Origin: Rhexocercosporidium sp. MPI-PUGE-AT-0058
Taxonomy: Eukaryota; Ascomycota; Leotiomycetes; Helotiales
Length of the DNA: 64,000 nt
Direction: 5' to 3'
Assembly (NCBI GenBank): GCA_020746875.1
Contig: JAGTJL010000014.1
Coordinates: 558,001-622,000, forward strand
Every line of letters starts with the position of its first letter. Position 1 is the first letter of the stretch. Both the position numbers and the translations under genes were made by a program. The notes below the pieces were generated by a model. The model did no database searches. It had not been told where the DNA came from and saw nothing but the letters and a program-made list of their open reading frames with translations. Positions 35,901-46,210 of this stretch are shown piece by piece.

Positions 35901-38187
35901 ATACGGATGTTATGCTTTACAAAGGTTTTTGAGGTTCCTTTACATCGTCAAGTTCAAGATGAATGAGGTCGTACTGACCTGTGGCAGGCGACTATGTCAG
36001 TTATATGACTCCAGAGACCAAAGATACTCGACGAAATGACTGGAAGGGTTTGAACTTCGCTGGAAGTATTGACTGGGCTGTTGACTTACAGTCCTTCGGG
36101 TCAGATGATATGGATGTTGCCCCTGACCGTCCGCCATCAGGAGAAGAAGGTTGCGTCTCCGGAGAAGATAACACTGTCAACTCGGGCGATCTTTGTGAAT
36201 TCTCCTGCACATTCGCTTTCTGCCCCGAATCGCTTTGCACCTGCGTCTCAACTGGGCCACTAATTGACCTCCCTCCCGAGACGCCAAAGCCAGACGTAAT
36301 AGCCTGGGATGAATTTGATGTGGACTTAAACCGACTCTGCAAGTTTGCTTGTACTCATGGGTGAGTTCCTGCTTATAGAACATCCCATGTTCTCGATCAT
36401 TCTGTCAGCAAGCACAAAGACACATCAATGACTGACTCTTGCGCAATTCAGCTACTGTCCTGAGGATGTCTGCACCGTTATTGAGCCCGAGCCCGACGAG
36501 AATGATCCTGAAACTGTCGACGAAAACAACGTATATGATGAATCGAACATCAGGTGGCAGAACTCCCAGAAATGCGTCATCTTCAAAGATCCAAAGTATA
36601 GAGACGTCAGCGTCAATATGTGTAAGCCGGTGTGCCAGGACGCCCTGGACCAGGCCAAAGAGGAGGAAAGGACATCGAATTATGGTTGCATGGGTTTCTT
36701 CCCGCTCAACAAGGAGATTCCGTGGGAGAAGCCACCTGGAGTTGGCTTTTGGTCGGCACCTGGACAATGCATCTGCGATAACATGCTACTTAACGAACTC
36801 GCAGACACGATTCTCGAGGCCTTGCCAATCATTGCACAGGTACGAGTTAGCTAATTGCCGAGAAATTTTGCTAACTATACCAGATTGGATGTTATATTCT
36901 CATGTCGTCCCTGAAGCTAGTACTTGATGTAGGCGTTCAGTTCATTCCCGGAGTAGGGAAAGCGCTTGATGCCGGACTAGGTGCGTTTGGCTCTTTCCAT
37001 TCCCTGATTGAAGTCTCTCCTTGAGAACCACCTGCTCACGAAAGCTCCTAGACATGGCTACTACTGCAGCTCAGATGGCGTCTTATCTGTACCCTGAAGA
37101 GGAAGATCCCGAGGGCGCCTTCTCTTGGTGGCTGAGCCCTTGTGGTGGAACTAATTTGGTTCCAGACGAGATCAAGAAAGTATTCGGAATCCTTAGTCAA
37201 GTGGCAGGAGGTGTCTCTAGCTTCAAGCCGCCAAAGAAGATAAAGAAAGGAAGTGGAAAGAAAGGCGACGATGGGAATCCAAAAGATCGAGGTAAACCTC
37301 GCGGTACAAGCGGATCCGGTGGAGTCAAGCCCGGGCAGAAGCGGAAATGCAGAATACCAGTTTCCAAACAGACCTTACGTCTGGGCGCTGCTAAAAACAC
37401 CATGCGAAAGCAATCCTGCGTTGCAGACAAGACGAGGAAAAGCGAAATGATCATCACATCTATCGCATACGCAGCTAACGCAGCGCCAACGAAAGTAACT
37501 AAGAACTGCGACAAGGCATGGTCTCAAGCTTGCTTTCATTACTCCTCGGTCATCAAGGCCAATCCGCAATGGGCTGTTTTGACATGCCCCACAGAAGCTG
37601 GGACCACAAAGCATCGATTGAATGCAAAGGCAACAAGTGTATGGAGTAGCCAGCATAACGGCGACGGCTGGTTGGATCCGAGGAACAGGCAACATGCCGC
37701 CTGTGATCGGGATGAGTATCCGCCTGCGTATCTACTTGGGGAGAATGATCCAGCCTACATCAACAGTGGCCAAAACAGCCGGGGTCAACTGGTAAGATTC
37801 ATACCCGCTGATCAAAATCGAAAGGCTGGACAAATGTGGAAGGGCGCCTGTTTCAATGGTCCGGTCAAAGCATTGTCTGATAGGGACTTTACGGATAAGG
37901 TCGGCGGGGCCCCAAGCTCCAAGAAACAAGTCGTGAAAAAAGCGGGACTGGAGCAAACCTTGGCTGCTGTTACAGTAGGCTCGAAGCCGGAGTTCAGTAT
38001 CTCTTCTTGGGGACAGTCAGGTAGTCCTCCAAGAGAAGACGGTCTAAGGGACAATCCATGCTGGCCACAAGGAATTGCTGCCGCTGATCCGGGTTTTGCG
38101 CTGATGACGTTCGACCCAAAATATGGTGGAATGGCTCCACCTTACGATTACAAGAAGAAATATGTGAAGGGGACGAACGGATCTTGA
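32901..38187 (+). CDS. Killer-toxin-like chitinase with C-terminal NucA/NucB-like nuclease domain
   Basis: Eleven exons: 32901-33967, 34040-34190, 34308-34462, 34526-35174, 35239-35521, 35569-35604, 35661-35924, 35988-36360, 36452-36839, 36884-36980, 37052-38187 (about 1,532 aa, all phases agree). Order: signal peptide 1-21; uncharacterised domain 22-335; two LysM (about 339-390 and 407-458); chitin-binding domain (about 472-540, CCSNWGYCG); GH18 chitinase 556-905 with intact DGVDIDWE, catalytic Glu about 671; two LCxFxC..CPE Cys motifs (about 937-955 and 980-1000); two further short regions; Lys/Gly linker about 1215-1253 ending in a dibasic KR; then a domain with CDRDEYPPA (about 1372) and GQLVRFIPADQN, the signature of NucA/NucB DNases. 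Known: subgroup C chitinases resemble the zymocin alpha/beta subunit. Coupling to a nuclease on one chain suggests a secreted antagonist; its target is inference. Weakest splice: donor GTTTTT at 35925. Confidence 0.88.
37700..37830 (+). other. NucA/NucB-like active-site region in the chitinase gene
   Basis: The encoded stretch contains RQHAACDRDEYPPAYLL, then GQLVRFIPADQNRKAGQMW. NucA/NucB family nucleases carry a conserved C(D)xDEYPxA motif followed by a VRxVPxxxNxxxG pattern, and both are present with the acidic residues intact. The assignment is from motif recognition only. Confidence 0.7.
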
Positions 38188-38545
38188 TTGGAAGGTTGGA
38201 GGTGAATTAGTTAGATGAAAAAGAGGTGGTCGTTCGGTTTAGCACAAGAATCGGGGTACAGCAAGCGAGATTGGCTCTACCCACGTGAGCAGTCCGTGAC
38301 TAGAATGTGAGACTGTATTCTAGTCAAGACATATCTGCTATATTTACATCTTGCATATTGCTTGGAATAAACGGAATCGAAGACATGTTATAATTTGGAA
38401 AGAAATATACATTCATTGAAGAGTATTAATCACTGGACTACTACATAATATCTGCCAACCACTGTCGCATCATCTCTCTTCTTACTGCATAGAAGCCCGA
38501 TTATCTCATATATGTTTGGATCGCAGCTACTGACAAATAGATTGC
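38188..38545. other. Convergent 3' region, no gene
   Basis: Between the stop codons of the chitinase (+) and the SDR gene (-). AT-rich from 38330, with several potential polyadenylation signals; nothing else visible. Confidence 0.5.
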
Positions 38546-39488
38546 CTATTTTCCAACAAACCCTCCATCCACTACTAAAGTAGTACCTGTAACGAAATTA
38601 CTTGCCAGACTAGCAAGAAAGATCACAGCACCCACCAGATCCTCTGGTTGACCCCATCTGGCGCTTGGGACCCTAGACATCAAGTACTCGATCATCTTCG
38701 GGTCTTCTGCGTAGAAGTCTGTCATCGGAGTTCTCATGAATCTTCACGTATGGGTTAATTCAGTTTATGTTTCAATTTTGACGAAGTCAACTACTCACCC
38801 AGGAGCAATGCCATTCACTTGTATGCCCCTGCTGGCCCACTCGTTACTGAAAGCTTTCGTCATCTGAAAGATGCCTACTTTCGTAGTTGAGTAGGTACTT
38901 GGGTTGATATTCGCTTGGAATGAATTGATAGAAGCAATGTTGATGATTTTGCCTGGCCGTTTCAGGTGCAGCAATCTGCGGCCAAACTCTTGCGTTGAGA
39001 TAAACACTGCTTTCAAGTTTATGTCGAACAGCTAGAGAGGAACCAGATTGTTAGCTCCCAGCTGCCATATATTATTTGAACATCATCTTTGAATGCATGA
39101 TGGTTGGCTATGACGAAGCAGAACCTACTAAATCGATATCCTCGTCCTTGACGTCCTCACAACGGTCACAACGCGTCACCCCTGCGCAATTGAGCAGAAT
39201 ATCGGGGGCAATACCCGTCTCCCATATATCGGTATAACAGCGTCTTAAATCCTTGGGTTTCGACAGGTCACACTCAAAGGTGTCGAGTTTAGACCCAATC
39301 CCTTTGATGGATTCTGCATGGGCAAGGGAAAGAGGGTCCTTGGGGAGTTCGATCGAGACAACCGAAGCACCTGCTTGAGCAAGAGCTAGGTTCATGGTCT
39401 TCCCGAGCCCGCCTGTTCCTCCTGTGACAATAGCGGTCTTTCCTTCCAACGAAAACATATCGGTGAGAAATTGAGATGTTGACGCCAT
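38546..39488 (-). CDS. Short-chain dehydrogenase/reductase (SDR)
   Basis: Three exons, 39488-39129, 39031-38799 and 38741-38546, give 262 aa, the normal length of a classical SDR. The cofactor motif TGGTGGLG is at residues 22-29, NCAG occurs before the first splice, the catalytic Ser is S154 (NIAS) and the active-site pair is Y167 and K171 (YSTTK). The C-terminus has NGIAPG and the terminal VVDGGFVGK. The sequence resembles 2-deoxy-D-gluconate 3-dehydrogenase (KduD)-type SDRs, but substrate cannot be read from sequence. Introns are GTAGGT..TAG, with an unusual GTAGGT donor, and GTGAGT..AAG. No biosynthetic neighbours suggest a pathway. Confidence 0.92.
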
Positions 39489-40139
39489 TCTGAATGGGAT
39501 GTGAGAAATTGGAAATAGTAGTATGCTGAGGAAAGTTCTGATCTGAACTGCTCGAAAGAGAGAATTGCATGTTCATTTCTCAGCGGGGCAGGTTCTTTTT
39601 TTTGTTTTTTTTGAAAGCCTTCTACTTATTGTATCACATCGTGACGTTGACTGCGCTAGCAACCCCACGTTGAAGCGGGGGTGTTGGTACAGCACAAAGT
39701 GGTATTTCCTTGGACCTTAATATCCAAGACCTTCGGGATCAGCTTCAAGAGTGCACGGCCAAGATAGACTACCTTTCAAAACGCAACGAAAATAGGAGAC
39801 TAGATTTCCACCTTCATCATGACAGATATCCTCCTACCAGAAATCTAGCTGGGCCCGAAATCGTTTGCTGTACCTATCCTAAAAAAAAATGTCATTTCAT
39901 CCTTTCCAAAAACAAAGAATTCGTCAGAAACGTACACGCAGAACAAAAAGTGTGGTTCCATCGACATTTTAGGTTGTGGCACACCGTATCACACAGATCT
40001 CCCCATGTATCTCCTGTCTTGACCCTTGCTGGATACCCGCATTTGCAGTAGTACATGATAACTATCAGCGACACCTTCAATATTATCTCTTGCTTTTTGA
40101 TATGTTCAGTACGTTCAGCGAGGCTTTATGAATTTTGCT
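39489..40139. other. Intergenic, no supported gene
   Basis: SDR promoter on the left. An open frame at 39710-40051 (plus) has no features and contains a poly-A run at about 39880. Likely noncoding or relic sequence. Confidence 0.4.
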
Positions 40140-40851
40140 GGAATCTGTGTGAACAGGAAATCAACGAATGAGAGTATGAAGCCCTCAACTTCAAAGAGCC
40201 AGAGGAAAACAATGATGTTATTTAGTGTTCTAGAGAGCATTATGCCATCCATAGCGCCATTCACAGCCGTGACGCGCTCATACTCATTCAACTGAACGGG
40301 ATTCTTGCCGAGTCTTTTGCGGAACTCCGAGCTTCCACTCTTTCCAGTGACTTTGGGATTATCGTTCTCTTGGTCTGCTCTCCGCTCAGGCCCATTCCTT
40401 CAAAGCTCCACCAAGCTTACCAACACGAGCCTCGTCCTTCCGCTTCTCCTTCGCGACGATTCCAGCATTATTCTCGTCTTTTCGAACATTCTTTGCTTTA
40501 GTCTTTGATAGGCTGCCTCTGCCCCCCCCCCCCAATCCAATGGTCTCATTCTCAGCTCGACTTTCCGGAGGTTGCCAACGTCCTGCTCCTTGGCAGCGAT
40601 GATGCGACGAATTTACTTCTATTGGACACGTCAGTTGATGCTTGGGGTACATTGCGGTGTCTAGCAGATGGCTTCGACTTGAATTCCGGGAGAGTTACAC
40701 ACCGTTGGCTTGCTATCACGCTCCTTCTCCTCCCAACGATTGAAGACCTTGTAGGACTCTTCGGCGCCCTGGAATGGTCAGTTGATGCAACACAGATGAT
40801 CTTCAAGATTGAAACATATACTCACAAATCTGATTGATTATGGGTCGACAT
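40140..40851 (-). pseudogene. Frameshifted gene relic of unknown family
   Basis: Several minus-strand segments are strongly protein-like but lie in different frames. An ATG at 40851 opens MSTHNQSD with a GTGAGT donor right after. An Arg/Ser-rich segment follows (about 40760-40560). A Lys/Arg-rich segment (KTKAKNVRKDENNAGIVAKE) runs to about 40390. After a one-base frame change near 40390 come DNPKVTGKSGSSEFRKRLGK and NEYERVTAVNGAMDGIM (to about 40200). A run of 12 G interrupts the middle. Two or more frameshifts without usable introns argue for a decayed gene; sequencing errors at the homopolymer are the alternative for one of them. Family not recognised. Confidence 0.4.
40522..40533. repeat. 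C(12) homopolymer
   Basis: Twelve consecutive C on the plus strand, inside the relic described at 40140-40851. Such runs are prone to length change and sequencing error. Confidence 0.9.
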
Positions 40852-42068
40852 CACCCCGAATGGTCTGGTGGAACTCGACGACGCTATTCCAGGACATAGT
40901 GAGGGTTTGTAGTGTTGGCGATTTGTGGGGACAAGGAGTTTACGTATTGCTTGAGAGTTGATGGCACAAGTCTATGGAATAAATTGGCGGTAAAGTCTCT
41001 TGTATCACATCCACTGACGTCGTCGTTAATGCACCAAAAAGTTCACCTCTGGGAGTGGTCGCTTTACACCATGTTTTGGCTCGCTTAATCCTGACTTACA
41101 AAATAAACAATAAACACGCGCCCAAAATTAAGAAAAGAAAATCGACGCGCGCCAAAGAGGGACGGAACGAAAGAAAAAGAATGACGAAGATTTGACACTT
41201 AACTCAAAAATCAAAATGGCAAAAGGTTCAGAGTTCCCTCCTACGTCCTTCCTTCAGCTAAAGCCGTGACCCACCCGCTAGGTTGCCACGCCTACAGGTG
41301 TGTCCGAAAGCACACGCTGGACTTTTACACCACAACGTCCTCTGACTCGCATCCGTGACAGAAAGGACCGTATTTGGCTCTATGAAGGACGCACAATTTT
41401 TCCGGAAGCGAGCTCTGTCCGCTGACCTCAAGTGGAACATCACCTCAACTACCTCACCGATACTTGATCCAAGAACCGGCAAGTGGCCCTAATAGCTGAT
41501 GGTTTGCTTTAACTATAATTCAAGATACCATTGTTGATTTCATCAACGTGAACTTTCCCGAAGAGAACTTTGTATGACCCACAACGCGGTGCGCATACCA
41601 TTTATGCGAGCCAGTTCCCACCACCTCAGTTAGCACCTCAGACGGCTTGGGACCGAGGAAGAACTTGTTCTAGCGGATGCTTGATCATGCTTCATTCCAA
41701 GGAACCAAGACAAATTGAAGACAATTTAAGGGGCATGCTTGTGCCATATCCTCATATGCACCGAGCTGCTACATTTGTTTACATTCTATATCGCGAGTAG
41801 CAATATACATTTCGCAGTTCAGTCATACAGTCAGAACGCATCTAAAAGAAGATGAATGTAAACAATTGGCCCCCAGCCGAGAGATGGAAGGAGGGAAGGG
41901 GTTAGCAAAGGCAGATTCGTGAGTTCTAACGAATAAAAAATGTGAATATGGAATCACAGAATGTCAAACTCACATCTACCAACCTGGAGATTATCCTTGA
42001 GCCGGGCCGACCCTTATTCCTTTAATGTCATTGATAGATGCCATGGAATCTTCTATTGGCAGCAAATT
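40852..42068. other. Intergenic, no supported gene
   Basis: A minus-strand ORF at 41258-41482 (74 codons) and a plus-strand ORF at 41570-41800 show no recognisable content. An AT-rich patch lies at about 41095-41180. The right part is the 3' flank of the methyltransferase gene. Confidence 0.4.
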
Positions 42069-43197
42069 CTACATCTGCATGCCAAACACGAAGATCTCTA
42101 TCTCCTCATCCTCCCCACCTAAGACTGGCAGTGGTAACTTTATGCTCTCCCTGATCCCCCAGCCTCCATCCTTCATCAAAGTAAAGAATACAGCTTCACT
42201 TTCATGCCTGACTTTCATCGCAAGTAACACAATAAGATCCTTGTTCCCATCTGCAAGTCTGCCAAGAGTTCTGATGAGATCAGGCACAACGTCTGGATTA
42301 TATGTGCAATCTGCGACGAGGATGACGTTCCATCGCATGGAAGCAATTGGTAGAGGAAGAGGAACGGACCAGTCGAGTACGCTATGACTTGGTGCAGGCG
42401 TGCATAGGGATATATTATGGGTCAGAATGGAAGTTGCTTCGGGAAGGTCTGTCAAGATCATTTGCGAGATGTTTGGGAGAAGTTGCCGCAAAGTTATCCC
42501 AACAATTCCACAGCCGGCACCCAGCTCCAGTATATTGAGATCCGGCTTGGAGAGAATAGTTTGGAGGGCAGGTAATTGTGGGAGTGACCTCGATGTAGGT
42601 ACGCCATTAATCAGGAACGAGAGGTATGCAGAGAGGACAAGGCCGGCATCCCTAGCACATCTTGTTAGTAGGAAAAAGGCAAGAGGACGTACCTGGAGTA
42701 TACCATATATGTCTCGCGATGCTCTCACCGGCCTCTTCCCAAATTTCAATTTTCCGCCCATCACCATATTTGAACACTCGCTCAACCATACCACTCCGTT
42801 TTGTGTTTCCTCTCAATGTAACAACACCTCCCTCGTCTTCAGTACAATGAGGTTTATATCCAAGTGCATGGCCGAAGCTCTCGACCATATGAAGGTCTTC
42901 TTTTGCTCTGACCACAATATTGGCCTCTGCCCCTGCACGAATAGTTTGTATTCCAATAGGAATTTCGATTGGTAGACCTTTGAACCCATCACTGCTCTTC
43001 CAGAGGTACTCCTTAGCTTTTCCTCCATTGACCAGCTTATTTCCATAGATGTCTTCAAGTTCCACAAGAAGAGGCAGATCCGAGTAGAGAAACGAATCAC
43101 CTAGGTCTGTGGTAATCGTTATAACTGCACTCAGATGATGAACGCCTCGGCTGTCTTTTATGTTCTTTGGTGACTTGAGAAAGCGTATATAATGCAT
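42069..43197 (-). CDS. METTL21-like lysine methyltransferase (Methyltransf_16 family)
   Basis: Two exons, 43197-42704 and 42651-42069, give 358 aa. The short intron (GTATAC..TAG, 52 nt) is chosen because it yields ARHIW/DAGLVLSAYL, the conserved entry to this methyltransferase fold; using the GTACGT inside it breaks the motif. The SAM-binding motif I is ILELGAGCGIVG (residues 205-216), followed by ILTDLPEA, the post-motif VLDW and VILVADCTYNPDVVPDLI, as in METTL21/EFM-type protein lysine methyltransferases. Residues 1-160 form a beta-rich N-terminal extension of unknown role. Established: family members methylate translation factors or chaperones; the substrate here is unknown. Confidence 0.88.
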
Positions 43198-43228
43198 TGT
43201 ACCTGTGGTAGTAGGCCTAGCTAGGGGT

Positions 43229-43639
43229 TCAGGGCGACTGCCTCTGGCCTTCTTCTCTCGTAGATGGTACGATGTCTGATCCGTTTCGATGAATAACCTC
43301 TCGGACTTCTTCGCAACTGTATTTTGTGTTTATTGCTTCGAGTTCAGCTAAGTTCCGACCAGCTCGACTTCCCGCCCTCGTCTTCGCTCTGATTGACCTA
43401 AATGGCCTGTTGCTGTGAATCTCTCTACTTGACACCACGGTAAGGTGGCAGCGAATGTCGCAGAATTTTGTTTGGAGTTTGTGGGGTGTATCCTCGGCGC
43501 TGTTCGGAGTGTCGAGGAGGTATCTGCTGCGACAACGAAGACAGAAAGATAAGGCTTTAATTCTATATCTTTGGGGCCCGCCGATTCCTTGAATGCGGTT
43601 GTTTATTCGAAGAAGTTGGTTGGGAAGACCGGACATTGA
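43229..43639 (-). CDS. Hypothetical basic protein (136 aa)
   Basis: An ATG-started minus-strand ORF (MSGLPNQLLRINNRIQGIGG) lies just upstream of and co-oriented with the methyltransferase gene. It is Arg/Ser-rich with four Cys in two pairs (CLRC, and CDIRC) and a C-terminal YSCEEVREVIHRNGSD. No family recognised and no intron needed. It might be a separate small gene, part of the 5' region of the methyltransferase transcript, or noncoding; the 31 bases between its stop and the next ATG are very short for two genes. Confidence 0.3.
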   Translation of the reverse strand, partial: SMSGLPNQLLRINNRIQGIGGPQRYRIKALSFCLRCRSRYLLDTPNSAEDTPHKLQTKFCDIRCHLTVVSSREIHSNRPFRSIRAKTRAGSRAGRNLAELEAINTKYSCEEVREVIHRNGSDIVPSTREEGQRQSP

Positions 43640-43699
43640 CTTTGAGCAGACTAAGGTCTGAAATTCCCTCGGCCTTGGCGCGCTAATGGCGGGGTTCAA

Positions 43700-45068
43700 A
43701 CTACCCCTCTATTGACTCCACCTCCACAAAATCTCAAGTCTTTGACAGCAGCACTAAATCGATCAATTTCCTTTGAGGTGATATTATTAAAAAGCTGGCA
43801 CTCATGTGAACGGATTTTCTTTAGTGACCCTGGCATTTTTTTATCTGCTATTGCTACCCTCACCTACCAAATCTGAAGAAAGAACCGAAGGATAACACTG
43901 GAAAACATAACAGCTTTAGAAGAGTTCCTCAATGCCTTGTTTCACAGGGATAGAAAGGCATTTGCTGCAATTGAATTTACATCGAGTGCGTGCAGTCAGC
44001 GTCCTTCATTAGCTCAATTCTGACACAGAATTCCTTTTGCTGCTTCTCTGAATTTGAGGTGTCCGCGCAGACTACATGCGCAGAGAGTTGGGAATGATAC
44101 AAGATATGGCTCAAACGCTCCCCTCGCAAGTAGCAAACCTGTCCCAGATCTTTGCTGAGACTTTGATCTAACACTATTCTCAAAATCTGCCGAGGCACGA
44201 ATAATAAAAGTTGGGATTTCAGCCCAATATTCTACACGCAATGAATCACCCATCTCTACTTCCATGAATGTTGTCTCTTGTCTTTCGTCCAGATTTTCTG
44301 CACAACTAAAGTGTGGCTCTTTCTTCCTTCCGGTTCATCAACTTTAAAGACCAAGATTGCATCGCGCTTTGATACATCAAACCTTAACACATCTCAGACC
44401 TGAGAATAAGTTAAACCACAATCACTCATAAAGCAGCTTAGCATTTGAACTTACTCTTACAATCTCCAGCTTAACAGAATCAGAAAACAAAATCAAGATT
44501 CCGGGATTCGTTAGGCTCTACCTTACGCTCACTCCGGTCTTCTAGATCGGCCTCATCGCCTGGTGAGCTTCCTGCCATCCCAGCTCAGCTTCCTGGCATT
44601 TACCTAGACTCCTGGTTCCACTTGAATTTCCCTCCTAGGCTCGCCTTTTGCAAGTGCAGCCGCTGTCGATAGACTCGTGAAGAGCTAAATAGTAAGAAGT
44701 AGAACAAGGTCTGCTCTCATTCTGGCAAATTATGAATGAGTGTGATCTTGTGTTCGGGGAGCTTTCTTCGGGGTCTTTCCTTGTGACCATTTTCTTATAT
44801 TTACAGTGCGCGGAGCTGGGCTTCTCGGACCGTGATTCAACGTAGCATTTTCATTTATTGGTTTAGCATAATAACATTGGTCATCGGAAAATTGACTCCA
44901 TGCCTCTGTGACCCACTTGTTTCATCACAAATCCCCAATCATAACCTCGGCATATAGTCATGGCCATCTTTTTGTTGCATTTCGGAAATCTGACTTTCGC
45001 GCCGTCATGGCTTACTCACCATCCAGTCCATCCTACGAAGCTTAGTCAAAGTCCGCCATCTCAAGTGT
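43700..45068. other. Gene-poor region
   Basis: No ORF with coding character apart from short chance frames (for example minus 43977-44265). Composition varies, with a GC-richer patch at about 44540-44680. Confidence 0.4.
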
Positions 45069-45392
45069 ATCCGCATCAACATCTGGGGGCAAATCAATGC
45101 CAATATCTCTCTTCCGCGAGCCATCAAACTAGACGGCTTTTGTTGCACGTATCAGACGATCTGAGTTGAAGGTTTCGTTGCATGTCACAGACTCGCAGTC
45201 GATGAGATCACTCACATCCTCATATGGTTTCATAGGTTCTATTTTCATAGCGTGCAACATTCCACGCCTTACAAGATCTCGAAAACAAGAGTCTTCCCAT
45301 CTGTACATTGGTGCTACATATCGAATTTTGGTTGGGGTGGCTACCTCTTTTCCTGTCCTCTCCTCGTCATACCTTACTAAGCCCGAAGCCAT
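45069..45392 (-). pseudogene. Small ORF interrupted by an in-frame TAG
   Basis: From an ATG at 45392 an 87-codon frame runs to a TAG at 45131-45129, and the same frame continues at once with strongly protein-like sequence (FDGSRKRDIGIDLPPDVD..) to a TAA about 30 codons later. A single C-to-T change of CAG to TAG, as produced by RIP in ascomycetes, would explain it. The N-terminal part contains TKIRYVAPMYRWEDSCFRDL. Family not recognised. Alternatives are a genuine short protein or an unrecognised splice. Confidence 0.35.
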
Positions 45393-45649
45393 GTTAAAAC
45401 ATCATGAGAGGTTACTCGAAAAATCCTTTTGTATGCTTTTGTTACACATCGCAGTCGTGAAATTCCATTAATGTAATATTTTGATTCGTTGATTCTTAAA
45501 TCGTTTTAGGCGTATTCTAAGCTCCATCAAGCTTGGTTTAGCAAAGTCGTTATCAACCGGTGACGAACTAAAAGACAGCTTTCCTAAAGATACAACAGCT
45601 AAATCTGATGAATAAAGTCTAGCTATATTCATATGCAAAGATTATTTGA

Positions 45650-45862
45650 CGCTCCCGAGGAAGGGAGATGAAAATATCTTAGTGTTCAGCAGCTAAGGCC
45701 GGAGTTCTCCAATCAGATTTCGCAGCGCAAGCGAAGTCAACAACAGACTCTTGTCACATCACCATTATGAAGAAGCCGAGAAGCTCCGGAGACCGACAAA
45801 GGCAGCACTTGGCGCTATGGAGAGTAGAATCTAAGTATTACCTATAATGTATAGGCTCATCA
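45650..45862 (+). repeat. Degenerate dispersed repeat, copy 1
   Basis: About 150 bases from 45713 match 58822-58968 closely; the first about 60 bases (from AGATTTCGCAGC) are nearly identical, then differences accumulate, mostly G/A and C/T transitions. Weaker similarity extends about 60 bases upstream. In one frame both copies encode RFRSASEVNNRLLSHHHYE followed by a short tail and a stop, so this is the decayed 3' end of a duplicated gene rather than a terminal repeat. Confidence 0.75.
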
Positions 45863-46210
45863 TTTGGATCGCCCGAAATAGAGTTTTGGGCGGAAACCTC
45901 GACCACCAACCATATCACTACCCTTAGATTCCATGTCATGCACCTCAGCTCCATTTCCCCGCCCGTCTTCGAAACAAGAAATCCCTCGTTGTCTAACGCC
46001 ATGCCAGGTTAGGCACCTAAATACTCAGACCGCCTCGACAAGGCTCCCGCATCGACAAGGCTCCCGCATCGACGAGGCTCCCGCAACGCCACAAGCATGT
46101 GCTCTCCTACCGAACATAGCCATTCCAGCCTCCCCTACCACAACTTAAATACTCCGGCGTGGGATGTCACACACTTGTAAATCGTTTCAATATATAAAAG
46201 AAAAGCAAAC
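45863..46210. promoter_or_regulatory. 5' region of the CorA-like gene
   Basis: This contains a 17-bp tandem repeat (46035-46085) and a TATATAAAAG box at 46191-46200, only 10 bases before the first ATG. If that box is functional, translation would start at the next in-frame ATG (46289) instead. Confidence 0.45.
46035..46085. repeat. 17-bp tandem repeat, three units
   Basis: Three head-to-tail copies of TCGACAAGGCTCCCGCA, the third with one A-to-G change, lie in the upstream region of the CorA-like gene. Confidence 0.9.

Noticed and set aside
39710..40051. Plus-strand ORF of 113 codons
   Set aside because: No motif, contains a poly-Lys stretch from an A-run, and lies in a relic-rich interval.
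42662..42703. GTACGT donor inside the methyltransferase intron as the true splice site
   Set aside because: Using it shifts the following exon out of the frame that encodes DAGLVLSAYL and the SAM motif.
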